Assembly (NCBI RefSeq): GCF_016908785.1
Contig: NZ_JAFBEO010000008.1
Span: 1-54,438 of the forward strand
DNA: 54,438 nucleotides
Source: Weissella uvarum
GTDB taxonomy: Bacteria > Bacillota > Bacilli > Lactobacillales > Lactobacillaceae
Reading direction: 5' to 3'
Part shown: one piece after another, positions 35,759 to 45,197 of the stretch
Numbering within the stretch: the first letter of the stretch is position 1
How the letters are laid out: each line of letters opens with the position of its first letter
Position numbers and translations under genes: made by a program
Notes under the pieces: generated by a model
Told to the model about the DNA's origin: nothing
Database searches by the model: none
Seen by the model: the letters and a program-made list of their open reading frames with translations, nothing else

Positions 35759-35760
35759 AC

Positions 35761-36663
35761 TTATTCGTGATTTGAAACAGCATCAAGGATGGCCATGCGA
35801 GCATAAACCCCATTGGTCATTTGCTTGAAGATTCGTGATTTAGGTGCTTCGACTAAAGCGTCGGCAATCTCAACATCACGGTTTACCGGAGCCGGATGCA
35901 TAATGATTGCAGAGTCCTTAAGCTTGTCGTAACGATCCTTGGTAAGTCCAAAATTATGGTGATAATCAACGGCTGAAAAATCAGCTTGATCCATTTCGGC
36001 AATTCGTTCGTGTTGCACACGTAAGAACATGATAATATCTAGATTTTCTAGGCCTTCGTCCAATGGTACGTAAGAACCATATTGGTCAAAGTCAGCTGGA
36101 TACCATTCTTCGGGACCAGAGAAGGTAACGTTTGCACCAAGGCGTTGAAGGATTTCAGCATTTGAACGGGCAACCCGTGAGTGAAGCAAGTCGCCGACGA
36201 TGCGGACATTCAAGCCATCGAAGTGACCGAATTCTTCATAGATGGTTACTAAGTCGAGCAAGCTTTGTGATGGATGTTGTCCATTTCCATCACCAGCATT
36301 AATCAAATGTGGCATTAGTGGTGAATGTTCTTCGATGAGGGGCTTGTACCAGTCGTTGATGCTATGACGGATAACAGCGTATTCAATACCAAGGGCACCG
36401 AGCGTCTTCAAGGTATCGCTTAAGCTCTCACCTTTCTTGGTTGAACTTGTTTGTGGGTCAATCATGATTTGTTCCCAGCCCATTTTAAGTTCAGCAACTT
36501 GGAAACTTGAGTGCGTCCGTGTTGAGTTTTCAAAGAAGAGGTTGGCAACCATATGTTCTGATTTTTGAGGTTCACGAGTACCATTTTTAAAAGCTAACGC
36601 GTTGTCGATTAGATTTTGCACTTCGCTTGTTGATAATTCATTTAAATTGACAAAATTTTCCAT
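35761..36663 (-). CDS. pyrB: Aspartate carbamoyltransferase catalytic subunit
   Basis: Condenses carbamoyl phosphate with aspartate in the first committed pyrimidine step. From ATG 36663 (GGAGGA directly upstream) the protein has 300 aa with carbamoyl-phosphate site ENSTRTHSSFQVAE, HPSQSLLDLVTI and the HPAPVNRD motif. Unusually, it stands alone, not in a pyr operon, and faces the arc cluster. The leader carries a PyrR-type attenuator, so uridine nucleotides probably repress it. The neighbourhood gives it a local source of carbamoyl phosphate from arcB. Confidence 0.95.
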   Translation of the reverse strand: MENFVNLNELSTSEVQNLIDNALAFKNGTREPQKSEHMVANLFFENSTRTHSSFQVAELKMGWEQIMIDPQTSSTKKGESLSDTLKTLGALGIEYAVIRHSINDWYKPLIEEHSPLMPHLINAGDGNGQHPSQSLLDLVTIYEEFGHFDGLNVRIVGDLLHSRVARSNAEILQRLGANVTFSGPEEWYPADFDQYGSYVPLDEGLENLDIIMFLRVQHERIAEMDQADFSAVDYHHNFGLTKDRYDKLKDSAIIMHPAPVNRDVEIADALVEAPKSRIFKQMTNGVYARMAILDAVSNHE

Positions 36664-36815
36664 AATTCCTCCAAAAAAAGACCACATGTGAGACCGTTGG
36701 GTTCACATGTGGTCTTTTCCAAAGATTGGTCAGGTGAATACCGTGACCCCTTGAAATATTCCAAATTGTAAGCCCTTCTGCATCTCACGGATACACTTAA
36801 AAGGTTCTTGTTATA
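36664..36815 (-). promoter_or_regulatory. PyrR-type attenuator leader of pyrB
   Basis: On the minus strand the leader contains a PyrR-binding-loop-like ATCCGTGAGATGCAGAAGGG (36793-36774), comparable to the conserved UCCnGnGAGG element of pyr leaders. A strong terminator hairpin follows just before pyrB (arms 36703-36718 and 36676-36691, U7 tail). The U tract and ribosome binding site GGAGG are adjacent. Confidence 0.8.
36673..36718 (-). terminator. Attenuator terminator hairpin of pyrB
   Basis: A 16-bp stem with an 11-nt loop and a T7 run on the minus strand, ending 10 nt before the pyrB start codon. Confidence 0.88.
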
Positions 36816-36916
36816 TTGGTATTCATACTAACACAGTTTTAAAAAAAGTAAAACGGTAATTTCAAAAAATATATTTTACTAATTTTACTAAAATCTGGTA
36901 TATGTTTTACGCAAAT

Positions 36917-36945
36917 AAAAAAACGCACTGTTTGTAAGTACGTTT
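36917..36945 (-). terminator. Terminator of the CBS-ACT gene
   Basis: AAACGCAC (36921-36928) pairs with GTACGTTT (36938-36945) with one G.U; minus-strand T7 follows (A run 36917-36923). The stem reaches the stop codon. Confidence 0.7.
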
Positions 36946-37577
36946 TATCGATATAAGGTTTCTGTATTTTCAACCACAAAGCCTTTACGCTCTAATGCTT
37001 TTACCATTCTTTGACGTGTCTTATCGCTTAAATTACCTGGTAATGTGGCAATGATACGTCCTGTGCGTAATTGTTCAGTAGGGTTGACTGTTACGATTGA
37101 AAGCAATGTTGTATAACGAGACATAATCTTAGCAGCGCGATCAAGGCTACCGCGTTCTCCATCGGCAACTAAGGTAATGACATAATTACCTTCTTCAGGT
37201 TCCCAAGAATCTTCAAGTAATTTCATATAACGTGTATGGGTGATAATGCCAATGAAGTGATTTTGTTGGTCAAGAACGGAAATGAATGGTAAATCACGAA
37301 TCGCAAATGTTAAATCAAAAAATGAATCATCTAAGTTGATAAACTTGGTCATGTTTCGCATGACAGCTGTCACGGGTAACTGCATATCGCCATCTTTGGC
37401 AAGATGGCGATATAAATGCATTTTGTAAACAACACCCCGATACAATTGCCCAGTTGAATCGACAATGGGGATAGCTCGAAAATTATAGTCCTCCAGAATG
37501 GTTAGCGCTTCACTAAGTGTGGTTGACTCAGTGACGGTCGTTAATCGTTCTTTCGGTTTTACTAATTTTTCAAGCAT
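36945..37577 (-). CDS. CBS-pair and ACT-like domain protein
   Basis: A 210-aa cytoplasmic ligand-sensing protein. Two CBS motifs are visible: about 10-60 (LTTVTESTTLSEALTILEDYNFRAIPIVDSTGQL) and about 75-125 (FINLDDSFFDLTFAIRDLPFISVLDQQNHFIGIITH). A C-terminal ACT-like region follows (about 132-200, NYVITLVADGERGSLDRAAKIMSRY). It resembles the AcuB/CbpB type, some of which bind cyclic di-AMP or adenine nucleotides; which ligand applies here is not shown. A G6 run before the ATG provides the ribosome binding site. It may be transcribed alone. Confidence 0.8.
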   Translation of the reverse strand: MLEKLVKPKERLTTVTESTTLSEALTILEDYNFRAIPIVDSTGQLYRGVVYKMHLYRHLAKDGDMQLPVTAVMRNMTKFINLDDSFFDLTFAIRDLPFISVLDQQNHFIGIITHTRYMKLLEDSWEPEEGNYVITLVADGERGSLDRAAKIMSRYTTLLSIVTVNPTEQLRTGRIIATLPGNLSDKTRQRMVKALERKGFVVENTETLYR

Positions 37578-37698
37578 CGCATTATCCCCCCAATATAAGA
37601 CTTAATAGTTATATCTTAACATGTTTTTGAGGGAAGTCGATGCCTTCGTGAGAAAAAAATGAGAAATATAAGGAAGATTCTTACGTCTAAAAATTGGA

Positions 37699-38319
37699 CT
37701 AGTATGGATTTTGTTCATCAAAAACTAGTAAATCACGTGGCGCTAGTAGACGACTGTGCATTAAGATTTCGGCGAGCTCTTCCGGTGTTTCAGGGTTTTC
37801 ACTATTGAGCCAATGGCGCACGATGTTAAGCAAATTTGTTAATGAAATTTCTTTTGAGTATGAAATTGGTAAGTCATCTGAAAAATGACCATTTAACTCA
37901 CTCAATTTATTAGTAAAGAGTTTATCTACAATATCTTTGATGCGATTGAAGAAGTAGGGATCACCATTTGGTGACAAAAGGACACGTAAAGTTTCGCGTT
38001 CACTATCAATATAAGCCAAACAATAGTTAAAAATACGGTAAGTCGAACTTGCAATGTCTTCATCGTTACGCGCTAGTAAGGGAGCTTCAAGTTGTTCGCT
38101 GATAAAGCTGCTTTGTAGTTTTTCGAAAATTTCAGATTCAATTTTTTCTAATAGGTCATATTTATCAACATAGTGGACGTAGAAAGTACCACGACTGATG
38201 CCCGCTTGACGTGCAATATCGGCAATGGTGACTTTATTAATGCCTTTTTCATCGACCATCGTGATAAAGGCATTTTTGATTTTGGCTTCAGTTTGGACGT
38301 TCCGTTCAGTATGACGCAT
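37699..38319 (-). CDS. TetR/AcrR-family transcriptional regulator
   Basis: A 206-aa repressor-type protein from ATG 38319 (AAGAGGGG upstream). The TetR N-terminal helix-turn-helix is clear: VTIADIARQAGISRGTFYVHYVDKYDLLEKI (about 33-63). The C-terminal half is a helical ligand and dimer domain without recognisable ligand specificity. It is divergent from a YhgE/Pip-type gene, and a perfect inverted repeat lies between them, so it very likely represses that gene and itself. Confidence 0.92.
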   Translation of the reverse strand: MRHTERNVQTEAKIKNAFITMVDEKGINKVTIADIARQAGISRGTFYVHYVDKYDLLEKIESEIFEKLQSSFISEQLEAPLLARNDEDIASSTYRIFNYCLAYIDSERETLRVLLSPNGDPYFFNRIKDIVDKLFTNKLSELNGHFSDDLPISYSKEISLTNLLNIVRHWLNSENPETPEELAEILMHSRLLAPRDLLVFDEQNPY

Positions 38320-38341
38320 AGCATGACCCCTCTTATTTTGT

Positions 38342-38356
38342 TGAACACATTGTTCA
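38342..38356. promoter_or_regulatory. Probable TetR operator between the divergent genes
   Basis: A perfect 15-bp palindrome TGAACA-CAT-TGTTCA lies 22 nt from the regulator start and about 70 nt from the YhgE start. Its right half contributes to a -35-like TTGTTC ahead of a TATTAT box. Confidence 0.7.
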
Positions 38357-38427
38357 TTATTGCTTATTGAAGTTATTATAGCAGGATTTAATATAGATAG
38401 AGTCAAAACTTGAGGGGGAGAATATGC

Positions 38428-40926
38428 ATGTTAAAGGCGGAACTAAAATATTTAAAAAATAATCGTTTTATGATGCTGGTTGTGGCGGTCTTGTGTCTAG
38501 TACCTGCCATTTATGCGGTACCATTTTTGGGGTCACTATGGGATACTTACGGCAAGATTGATCAGTTACCGGTTGTTGTTGTTAACCAAGACCAACCGGT
38601 GACATTTCAAGGCAAGCAAGTTGATGTTGGGGATCAGCTTGTGGATGAGTTAAAAAAATCGGATGATTTGGATTTTAAATTTAAAAATAAGCAACAAGCG
38701 CAACAAGCTTTGAAAAAGGGCGACGCATACATGGTTTTGAAGATTCCAAAGGATTTTTCAAAAAATGCGACATCTTTAATGACTGATCATCCGCAACAAA
38801 TGGCTTTGGATTTTGAGACGAGCGCGGGGCATAGTTTTATTGCCAGTAAGTTGTCTGAATCAGCCACTGAACGTTTGCGAGGACGCGTGGCTCAAACTGT
38901 GACACAAGCTTATACTAAGACGATGTTCAAGGAGCTCAAAAAGGGTGGTAAGCAACTAGCTAAAGCAGCTGATGGTAATCAAAAATTGGCCAATGGGGCC
39001 AATGAAGCAGCAAAGGGGAGTGCTCGTTTAACTGATGGTTTGCAAAACTTAGCTAATGGAACGCTAGCTTTTAATTCAGGGGCAACGCAATTAAATGTTG
39101 GTTTACAACAATATGTAGCGGGTGTGAATCAGGCGCAAGCTGGGAATCAACAATTGGGACAAGGTTTGCAAGCGATGCAAAATCAATTGCCTCAGTTGAC
39201 GAATGGTGTTGATCAATTGTCTCGAGGTCAACAAAGTTTGACCAGTGGGTTGAATCAAGCAAGGGACGGTCAAGAAAAGTTAAACGATGGCATACAAGCA
39301 TATACTGGTGCGGTTAATCAATTAGCCAAAGGTAGTCAGACCTTGTCAACAAAGCTAAATCAAGCTCAAGCAAAAATGGATGCAAATCGCTTAAGTGACC
39401 AAGATTTGCAAGAAATCGAAGCTGATTTAGGGCGCCTAAGCCAAACGGTTAAGCAAAGTTCGGGTACGACGACTCAAGCCAAAGTACAAAATGTGTTGAA
39501 GCAGATTGAAGCGACGACTCAAGCGGCGCAAACAATGGAAAATATATTGGCTGGACAGCAAGCCAAAACAGCCACTGCCATTGATACGGTCGCTAAGGCA
39601 CAAGATTTAACCCCAGCACAAACTCAAGCTATTAAACAAGCAGTGCAGCAAAGTCAAGCAAGTGATCGAGAAGCAATGCAAGCTCAATTGGGCATCTTGC
39701 AGACAAATACAAAAACTTTGCAAACACAGATTAGTCCAATGTTGGAGCAACTATCGGATAAACAAGCTGATCTGGAGCGCTTGCAAAAAATCGCCGCTCA
39801 TCTACCAGGCAAATTCCAACAGGTACGAGGCCAAGCGCAAGCGTTATCTGAAGTTCCGGGCGCGGTGAACCAATTGAACTCAGGACTGCAACAACTCAAT
39901 CACCAGTCGGCTCAATTGCAAGCTGGGAGTCAAGAGCTAGTTGCTGGACAAAAGCAATTGGCCAGTGGTAGTCAACGCTTAAATACAGGCGTTCACACAC
40001 TTGCTGCCCAGGTGCCAACGATGCAACAAGGTGTTGGTAGCTTGGTTGCGGGAAATGGACAATTGCAATCAGGCCTTAATACATTGGCGTCAAAGGGGAA
40101 TGAACTTACGAATGGGTCAGCGCAGTTGACGCAAGGAGCCAATCAATTATCACAAGGAGCCAATCAATTACAATCTGGTAGTCAACAGTTGCAACCGGCC
40201 TTAGGGAAAATCCGTAAAGGGAATCAAACGTTGTCTGATCGTTTGGATAAAGGGGTGAAAAAAATTGATGATATTCCTGCTAATAAAAAGGTTTATCGTC
40301 AATTTGCTAAGCCAGTTAAAACTAACCAAACCGACGAGGATCATGTGCCAAATAATGGGACAGGAATGGCGCCATATATGTTCTCGGTTGGGTTGTTTGT
40401 GGGAATGTTGGCAATTAACATGATGGTTAATCTAGTTGATCCAAGGACGGATATTAAAGCCAGATGGCGTTGGATTGGGTCAAAGGTAGTCATTTTATTT
40501 GTGATTGCAACGTTAATGGCGATCGTGATGTTCTATTTGAGTAAATGGATTCTGGGAATGACCTTTGATGATGACATGGCAACCTTAGGTTTGCTAATTT
40601 TGATTGCTTGGATGGATGCAGCCATTGTGACTGCTTTGAATTTTTGGTTTGGTCGCGCTGGTTCCTTTGTGACAATTGTACTGTTGGTTGCGCAATTGAG
40701 TTTATCGGCGGGAACTTATCCAATTCAGTTATCACCAGCGATTTATCAAAAGTTACATGCTTTTGTACCGATGACATATACTGTTGATGGCCTAAGACAG
40801 ACCATGATGATTGGGGGGACACCTACTCATGATATTTACGTGATGCTTGGCATTACAGTTGTGGCGTTGGTGGCAATGTGGCTTTATTATGCGATGTATC
40901 ATCGTCGCAATTTTCAGAGTGTATAA
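38428..40926 (+). CDS. YhgE/Pip family membrane protein
   Basis: A large envelope protein, 832 aa from ATG 38428 (GGGGGAG upstream; a TTG at 38410 is in frame but lies before that site). It has one N-terminal helix (MMLVVAVLCLVPAIYAVPFLG) and the YhgE/Pip domain (GSLWDTYGKIDQLPVVVVNQDQPV). The ~500-residue extracellular stalk is built of X-heptad repeats rich in Q, N, L, A and G (LANGAN, LNSGLQQL, LQAGSQEL). A C-terminal ABC-2-like block of five to six helices follows. Members act as phage receptors (Pip of Lactococcus) or in toxin/ESX-type secretion; function here is not determined. The divergent TetR gene probably controls it. Confidence 0.9.
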   Translation: MLKAELKYLKNNRFMMLVVAVLCLVPAIYAVPFLGSLWDTYGKIDQLPVVVVNQDQPVTFQGKQVDVGDQLVDELKKSDDLDFKFKNKQQAQQALKKGDAYMVLKIPKDFSKNATSLMTDHPQQMALDFETSAGHSFIASKLSESATERLRGRVAQTVTQAYTKTMFKELKKGGKQLAKAADGNQKLANGANEAAKGSARLTDGLQNLANGTLAFNSGATQLNVGLQQYVAGVNQAQAGNQQLGQGLQAMQNQLPQLTNGVDQLSRGQQSLTSGLNQARDGQEKLNDGIQAYTGAVNQLAKGSQTLSTKLNQAQAKMDANRLSDQDLQEIEADLGRLSQTVKQSSGTTTQAKVQNVLKQIEATTQAAQTMENILAGQQAKTATAIDTVAKAQDLTPAQTQAIKQAVQQSQASDREAMQAQLGILQTNTKTLQTQISPMLEQLSDKQADLERLQKIAAHLPGKFQQVRGQAQALSEVPGAVNQLNSGLQQLNHQSAQLQAGSQELVAGQKQLASGSQRLNTGVHTLAAQVPTMQQGVGSLVAGNGQLQSGLNTLASKGNELTNGSAQLTQGANQLSQGANQLQSGSQQLQPALGKIRKGNQTLSDRLDKGVKKIDDIPANKKVYRQFAKPVKTNQTDEDHVPNNGTGMAPYMFSVGLFVGMLAINMMVNLVDPRTDIKARWRWIGSKVVILFVIATLMAIVMFYLSKWILGMTFDDDMATLGLLILIAWMDAAIVTALNFWFGRAGSFVTIVLLVAQLSLSAGTYPIQLSPAIYQKLHAFVPMTYTVDGLRQTMMIGGTPTHDIYVMLGITVVALVAMWLYYAMYHRRNFQSV

Positions 40927-40934
40927 GTAAGATG

Positions 40935-40967
40935 AACAGGTATTTCAGTAATGGAATGCCTGTTTTT
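40935..40967 (+). terminator. Terminator after the YhgE/Pip gene
   Basis: The AACAGGTATT/AATGCCTGTT stem with one G.U pair is followed by a T-rich tail. Confidence 0.8.
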
Positions 40968-41052
40968 ATTTTAGAATTTGTCTGGGATGGTCATGGTGCT
41001 TTTAAGCTAAGATGCGTATAATAATTGAAGATAAAGAAAAAATTAAAGGAAT

Positions 41053-41082
41053 GGGCAGGGTCAATTTGATTCTGCCCCTTTC
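41053..41082 (+). terminator. Stem-loop in the pth leader
   Basis: GGGCAG (41053-41058) and CTGCCC (41072-41077) with a 13-nt loop, then CTTT. A -10-like TATAAT lies upstream at 41017-41022. This could be an attenuator for pth-mfd or a second terminator. Confidence 0.45.
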
Positions 41083-41108
41083 GTGCATTAAAAAAGTAGG
41101 TGAAGCAA

Positions 41109-41675
41109 ATGAAGATGATTGTAGGATTAGGAAATGTTGGTCGTGAGTATGATCGAACGCGTCATAATATTGGGTTTATTACGCTAGACGCCTTGGCCGA
41201 TCGGAATGATTTAACATTTAAACAAGATAGTGACCACCATGCTTTTGTGGCTAATTGGTTTTACGCTGGGGAAAAAGTTTTACTAGTTAAACCAACGACT
41301 TTTATGAATGATTCTGGTAAAGCGGTGCGTCCTTTGATGGATTACTATAAAATTGATATTTCTGATATCTTAATTGTTCATGATGATATGGATATGGATT
41401 TGGGGAAGCTACGGTTACGGGCCAAAGGTTCTGCTGGTGGACATAATGGAATCAAAAGCATTGCTAACCATTTAAATACACAAAACTTTAATCGTCTAAA
41501 GTTTGGAATTTCACACCCTAAACATTCTCATCAAGCAGTTATTGATTTTGTCTTGGGTAAGTTTGGTGAAGATGAAGAACCTGAGCTATTAGCCGGAATT
41601 GATAAAGCTTTGGACATTTTTGAAGATTTTGCAGCAGGAGATGATATTCAAACGTTGATGAATCACTATAACTAA
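41109..41675 (+). CDS. pth: Peptidyl-tRNA hydrolase
   Basis: Releases peptides from prematurely dropped peptidyl-tRNA so that tRNA can be reused. The 188-aa protein shows GLGNVGREYDRTRHNIGF with the catalytic His, KPTTFMNDSGKAV with the substrate-binding Asn, and HDDMDMDLGKLRLRAKGSAGGHNGIKS. ATG 41109 follows GTAGGTGA at normal spacing; a GTG at 41100 is in frame but lies in that site. It begins the conserved pth-mfd block, 15 nt before mfd. Confidence 0.96.
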   Translation: MKMIVGLGNVGREYDRTRHNIGFITLDALADRNDLTFKQDSDHHAFVANWFYAGEKVLLVKPTTFMNDSGKAVRPLMDYYKIDISDILIVHDDMDMDLGKLRLRAKGSAGGHNGIKSIANHLNTQNFNRLKFGISHPKHSHQAVIDFVLGKFGEDEEPELLAGIDKALDIFEDFAAGDDIQTLMNHYN

Positions 41676-41690
41676 GTAAAGGAGCCTAAC

Positions 41691-44600
41691 ATGCAGTTAG
41701 TTGATTTAATCGCACAGGATCAAGATTTAACTCAATTAGCAACAGCTACCAAATCCGGCGGTCGCCATGTGATTACTGGTTTGTCGGGAGCGGCGAAGAA
41801 TGCTTATATTGCGGCTTTAAATCAGCAGGTGGATCAACCAATGTTGGTGGTTGCGGATAGTCAGTTTCATGCGGATCAGATTGCCGAGGATTTAGCTAGC
41901 TTATTGCCTGAGCGTTCCGTACATATTTTTCCTGCTGAGGAAAGTTTAGCCAATGAAATTGCGGTAACGGCGCTTGATGTGCCGATTGCTCGTGTTAAAG
42001 CGTTGCATGCTTTGCAAGAAGATAATCGAGCCATTGTGGTGACTAGTATTACAGGGGTTACCCGTTATTTACCACCAGTGGCTGATTTTATGGCAGCCAG
42101 TTTGACAATTGATTTTTCACACGAATATGCTTTAGATGATTTAAGCGCGCAATTGCATACGATGGGGTATCAAAAGCGTGAGGCGGTGAGTCAACCAGGT
42201 GAATTTGCGGTGCGTGGGTCAATCGTTGACGTATATCCTCTGGATGCTGAGTTTCCAGTTAGAATGGATTTCTTTGATACGGAATTGGATTCATTACGAA
42301 CGTTTGACGTGGCAACGCAACGTAGTCAAGAAAACTTAAATCAAGTTACAATTTTACCAGCAACTGACTTGGTTGCTACAGATGAACAATTGGCTCAAAC
42401 AAAGACTCGTTTTGAATTAGCTTTCACCCAAAATCGAGATCGGCTGGAAGGCGCTGATAAGCGACACTTAACTGAAGCCATGACGCCCTTAATTGATGGA
42501 TTAAATCAAGGGCAAATTTTACCTGAGTTTAGGCAGTATTTGAAGTATTTGTATCCAGATGCGGCAAGTTTGTTTGATTATTTGCCACGGGATGCTTTTG
42601 TCGTCTTTGATGACTATCCACGGGCAGTTGATAATGCTAAACAATTGGCTGAAGAAAATACAGCGTGGTGGCAGCAAAAGGCTGATGAGCAACAAGCATT
42701 GGATGAAATTGACTTGGGATTTGATTTTACGCAGCAGGCCCAAAAGCTTGAGCAAGCTAGTATCATGATTTCACCATTGCAACGGGGCATTGGTAATTTA
42801 AAACAAACGTCATTGACCAATGTCACAGTTAGACCAAGCCAACAATTCTTTGGGCAGATGCCAATGTTGAAAAATGAAGTTGAACGCTGGCAAAAGCAGG
42901 GTAATACTGTTCTGTTTTTGACGAATACCAAGGAACGTGCGGAAAAATTAGAACAAACGTTGGATGACTTTGATATTAAGGTCAATGTCGTACCAACGAA
43001 TGAACTAAAATCTGATCGCACCCAATTAACAGTGCAACCATTGAGTGCCGGTTTTGACTGGCCAGCACAAAAGTTGATTGTCCTAACCGAACATGAGCTA
43101 TTTCAGCAAGTGAAAAAGAAGGCGCCACGGCGTCAAACATTAACAAATGCGGAACGGTTAAAGAGTTACAACGAACTAGAAGTCGGTGATTATGTTGTCC
43201 ACGTTAATCATGGTATTGGTATTTATGAAGGCATGGAGACCATCGAACGGGATGGTGTAAAGCAAGATTACATCACGATTGGGTATCAAAAAGATGCTAA
43301 AATCTTTATTCCCGTTACCCAGCTTGATTTAGTACAAAAGTACGTTGGAGCGGCTGAAAAAGCACCAAAGCTAAATAAACTAGGCGGAACAGAATGGCAG
43401 AAATCTAAAGCCAAAGTGGCCAAAAAAGTTGAAGACATTGCGGATGAACTTTTGGATTTGTATGCCGAACGTGAGTTAAAGCAAGGTTTTGCCTTTCCAC
43501 CTGATGATGATGCCCAAAAGCAGTTTGAAGATGCCTTTCCTTATCCTGAAACACCTGATCAATTGCGTTCATCAGAAGAAATTAAACGTGATATGGAAAA
43601 GGTGCGGCCAATGGATCGGTTATTAGTTGGTGACGTTGGATTTGGTAAAACTGAAGTTGCGATGCGGGCAGCTTTTAAGGCAGCGCATGCCGGTAAACAA
43701 GTTGCCATTCTGGTGCCAACAACAATTTTGGCGCAACAACATTATGATAGCTTTACCAATCGTTTTGAAGGAACTGGCATTAGTATTGGCCTACTATCGC
43801 GTTTCCAATCAACTAAAGAAGCTAAAGCGATTATCAAGCAAATGGAAGATCATGAATTGGATATCTTGATTGGAACGCATCGGATTTTATCCAAAGATAT
43901 CCACTTTGCTGATTTAGGCTTATTGGTGATTGATGAAGAACAACGTTTTGGCGTGAAGCATAAAGAGCGTCTAAAAGAATTGCAAAAGAATGTTGATGTG
44001 TTGACTTTAACAGCGACACCAATTCCGCGTACGCTAAATATGTCGATGGTTGGGGTGCGTGACTTATCAGTCATTGAAACGCCGCCAGCAAATCGCTACC
44101 CGATTCAGACATATGTCATGGAACAAAACGGTCGTACTTTAGCAAATGCAATTGAACGCGAAATGGCGCGTGGAGGACAAACCTTTTATTTGCATAATCG
44201 GGTTGATGATATTGAACGAGTCGTGGCGATGATTGAATCTTTGGTACCCGAAGCGCGAGTAGCTTATGTCCACGGTAAAATGAGTGAAGCACAGTTGGAA
44301 GGAATATTGGTTGACTTCATTAATGGTGAATATGATGTCTTGGTGACCACAACCATTATTGAAACTGGTGTGGATATTCCCAATGCGAATACACTTTTTG
44401 TTGAAAATGCTGATCACATGGGATTGTCACAGTTATACCAATTGCGTGGTCGGGTTGGGCGTTCAAATAATATTGCGTATGCCTACTTTACGTATCCAGG
44501 AACACGAACGTTGAATGAAGAAAGTGAAAAGCGTTTGGAAGCAATTCGTGATTTCACTGAGCTTGGTTCTGGTTTTAAAATTGCAATGCGTGATTTATCT

Positions 44601-45194
44601 ATTCGTGGTGCAGGAGATTTGCTGGGTCAAAGCCAACACGGCTTTATCAACAGTGTTGGTTATGACTTGTATATGCAAATGTTGAATGAAGCGGTGGCCA
44701 AGAAACAAGGTAAGGCGAAGACGAAGGCTTCAGATGCAGAGCTGGACTTGCAAGTGGAAGCTTATTTGCCGAACGATTATGTGCCTGATGGCCCACAAAA
44801 AATCGAAATTTATCAGCGCATTCGTAAATCAACGCAACCGGAGCAATTTGATGAAATTGAAGATGATTTGGTTGATCGTTTTGGCGAACTACCAAATTCA
44901 GCCCAACAACTAGTCTTGGTAGGTCGCGTTAAAGCATTGGCTGATAAGCTAGGTGTGGCGTCGATTAAACGACAGGGTAATAAGCAACAGTTGTTATTGA
45001 TGCAGTTTACGCCTGACGCACCAGTCACTGCCGACGCCTTGCAAGCACAATTCAAAGCTCAAAAGATGGCTGGACAGATCAAGCAAAATCACCAGCCATT
45101 GCAGGCACAATTAGCCATTCAACCTAAGCAAGAGCCGATGGACTGGTTGAATCAATTACGTCATTTGTTCAAGGCACTGGTTGAGGAGGCATAG
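41691..45194 (+). CDS. mfd: Transcription-repair coupling factor
   Basis: A DNA translocase that removes RNA polymerase stalled at lesions and recruits UvrA. The 1167-aa length is normal. Domains in order: UvrB-like N-terminal module (about 1-350), the RNA polymerase-interacting domain starting LEVGDYVVHVNHGIGIYEG (about 495-550), and the helicase core with Walker A VGDVGFGKTEVA (about 645) and DEEQ box VIDEEQRFG. Motif III TATPIPRTL, motif VI QLRGRVGRS and the C-terminal TRCF domain follow. It continues directly into the flippase gene with a 3-nt gap. Confidence 0.97.
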   Translation: MQLVDLIAQDQDLTQLATATKSGGRHVITGLSGAAKNAYIAALNQQVDQPMLVVADSQFHADQIAEDLASLLPERSVHIFPAEESLANEIAVTALDVPIARVKALHALQEDNRAIVVTSITGVTRYLPPVADFMAASLTIDFSHEYALDDLSAQLHTMGYQKREAVSQPGEFAVRGSIVDVYPLDAEFPVRMDFFDTELDSLRTFDVATQRSQENLNQVTILPATDLVATDEQLAQTKTRFELAFTQNRDRLEGADKRHLTEAMTPLIDGLNQGQILPEFRQYLKYLYPDAASLFDYLPRDAFVVFDDYPRAVDNAKQLAEENTAWWQQKADEQQALDEIDLGFDFTQQAQKLEQASIMISPLQRGIGNLKQTSLTNVTVRPSQQFFGQMPMLKNEVERWQKQGNTVLFLTNTKERAEKLEQTLDDFDIKVNVVPTNELKSDRTQLTVQPLSAGFDWPAQKLIVLTEHELFQQVKKKAPRRQTLTNAERLKSYNELEVGDYVVHVNHGIGIYEGMETIERDGVKQDYITIGYQKDAKIFIPVTQLDLVQKYVGAAEKAPKLNKLGGTEWQKSKAKVAKKVEDIADELLDLYAERELKQGFAFPPDDDAQKQFEDAFPYPETPDQLRSSEEIKRDMEKVRPMDRLLVGDVGFGKTEVAMRAAFKAAHAGKQVAILVPTTILAQQHYDSFTNRFEGTGISIGLLSRFQSTKEAKAIIKQMEDHELDILIGTHRILSKDIHFADLGLLVIDEEQRFGVKHKERLKELQKNVDVLTLTATPIPRTLNMSMVGVRDLSVIETPPANRYPIQTYVMEQNGRTLANAIEREMARGGQTFYLHNRVDDIERVVAMIESLVPEARVAYVHGKMSEAQLEGILVDFINGEYDVLVTTTIIETGVDIPNANTLFVENADHMGLSQLYQLRGRVGRSNNIAYAYFTYPGTRTLNEESEKRLEAIRDFTELGSGFKIAMRDLSIRGAGDLLGQSQHGFINSVGYDLYMQMLNEAVAKKQGKAKTKASDAELDLQVEAYLPNDYVPDGPQKIEIYQRIRKSTQPEQFDEIEDDLVDRFGELPNSAQQLVLVGRVKALADKLGVASIKRQGNKQQLLLMQFTPDAPVTADALQAQFKAQKMAGQIKQNHQPLQAQLAIQPKQEPMDWLNQLRHLFKALVEEA

Positions 45195-45197
45195 CAT

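Noticed and set aside
38410-38427. Upstream TTG start for the YhgE/Pip gene
   Set aside because: The GGGGGAG ribosome binding site lies between it and the ATG at 38428, so the ATG is the better start.
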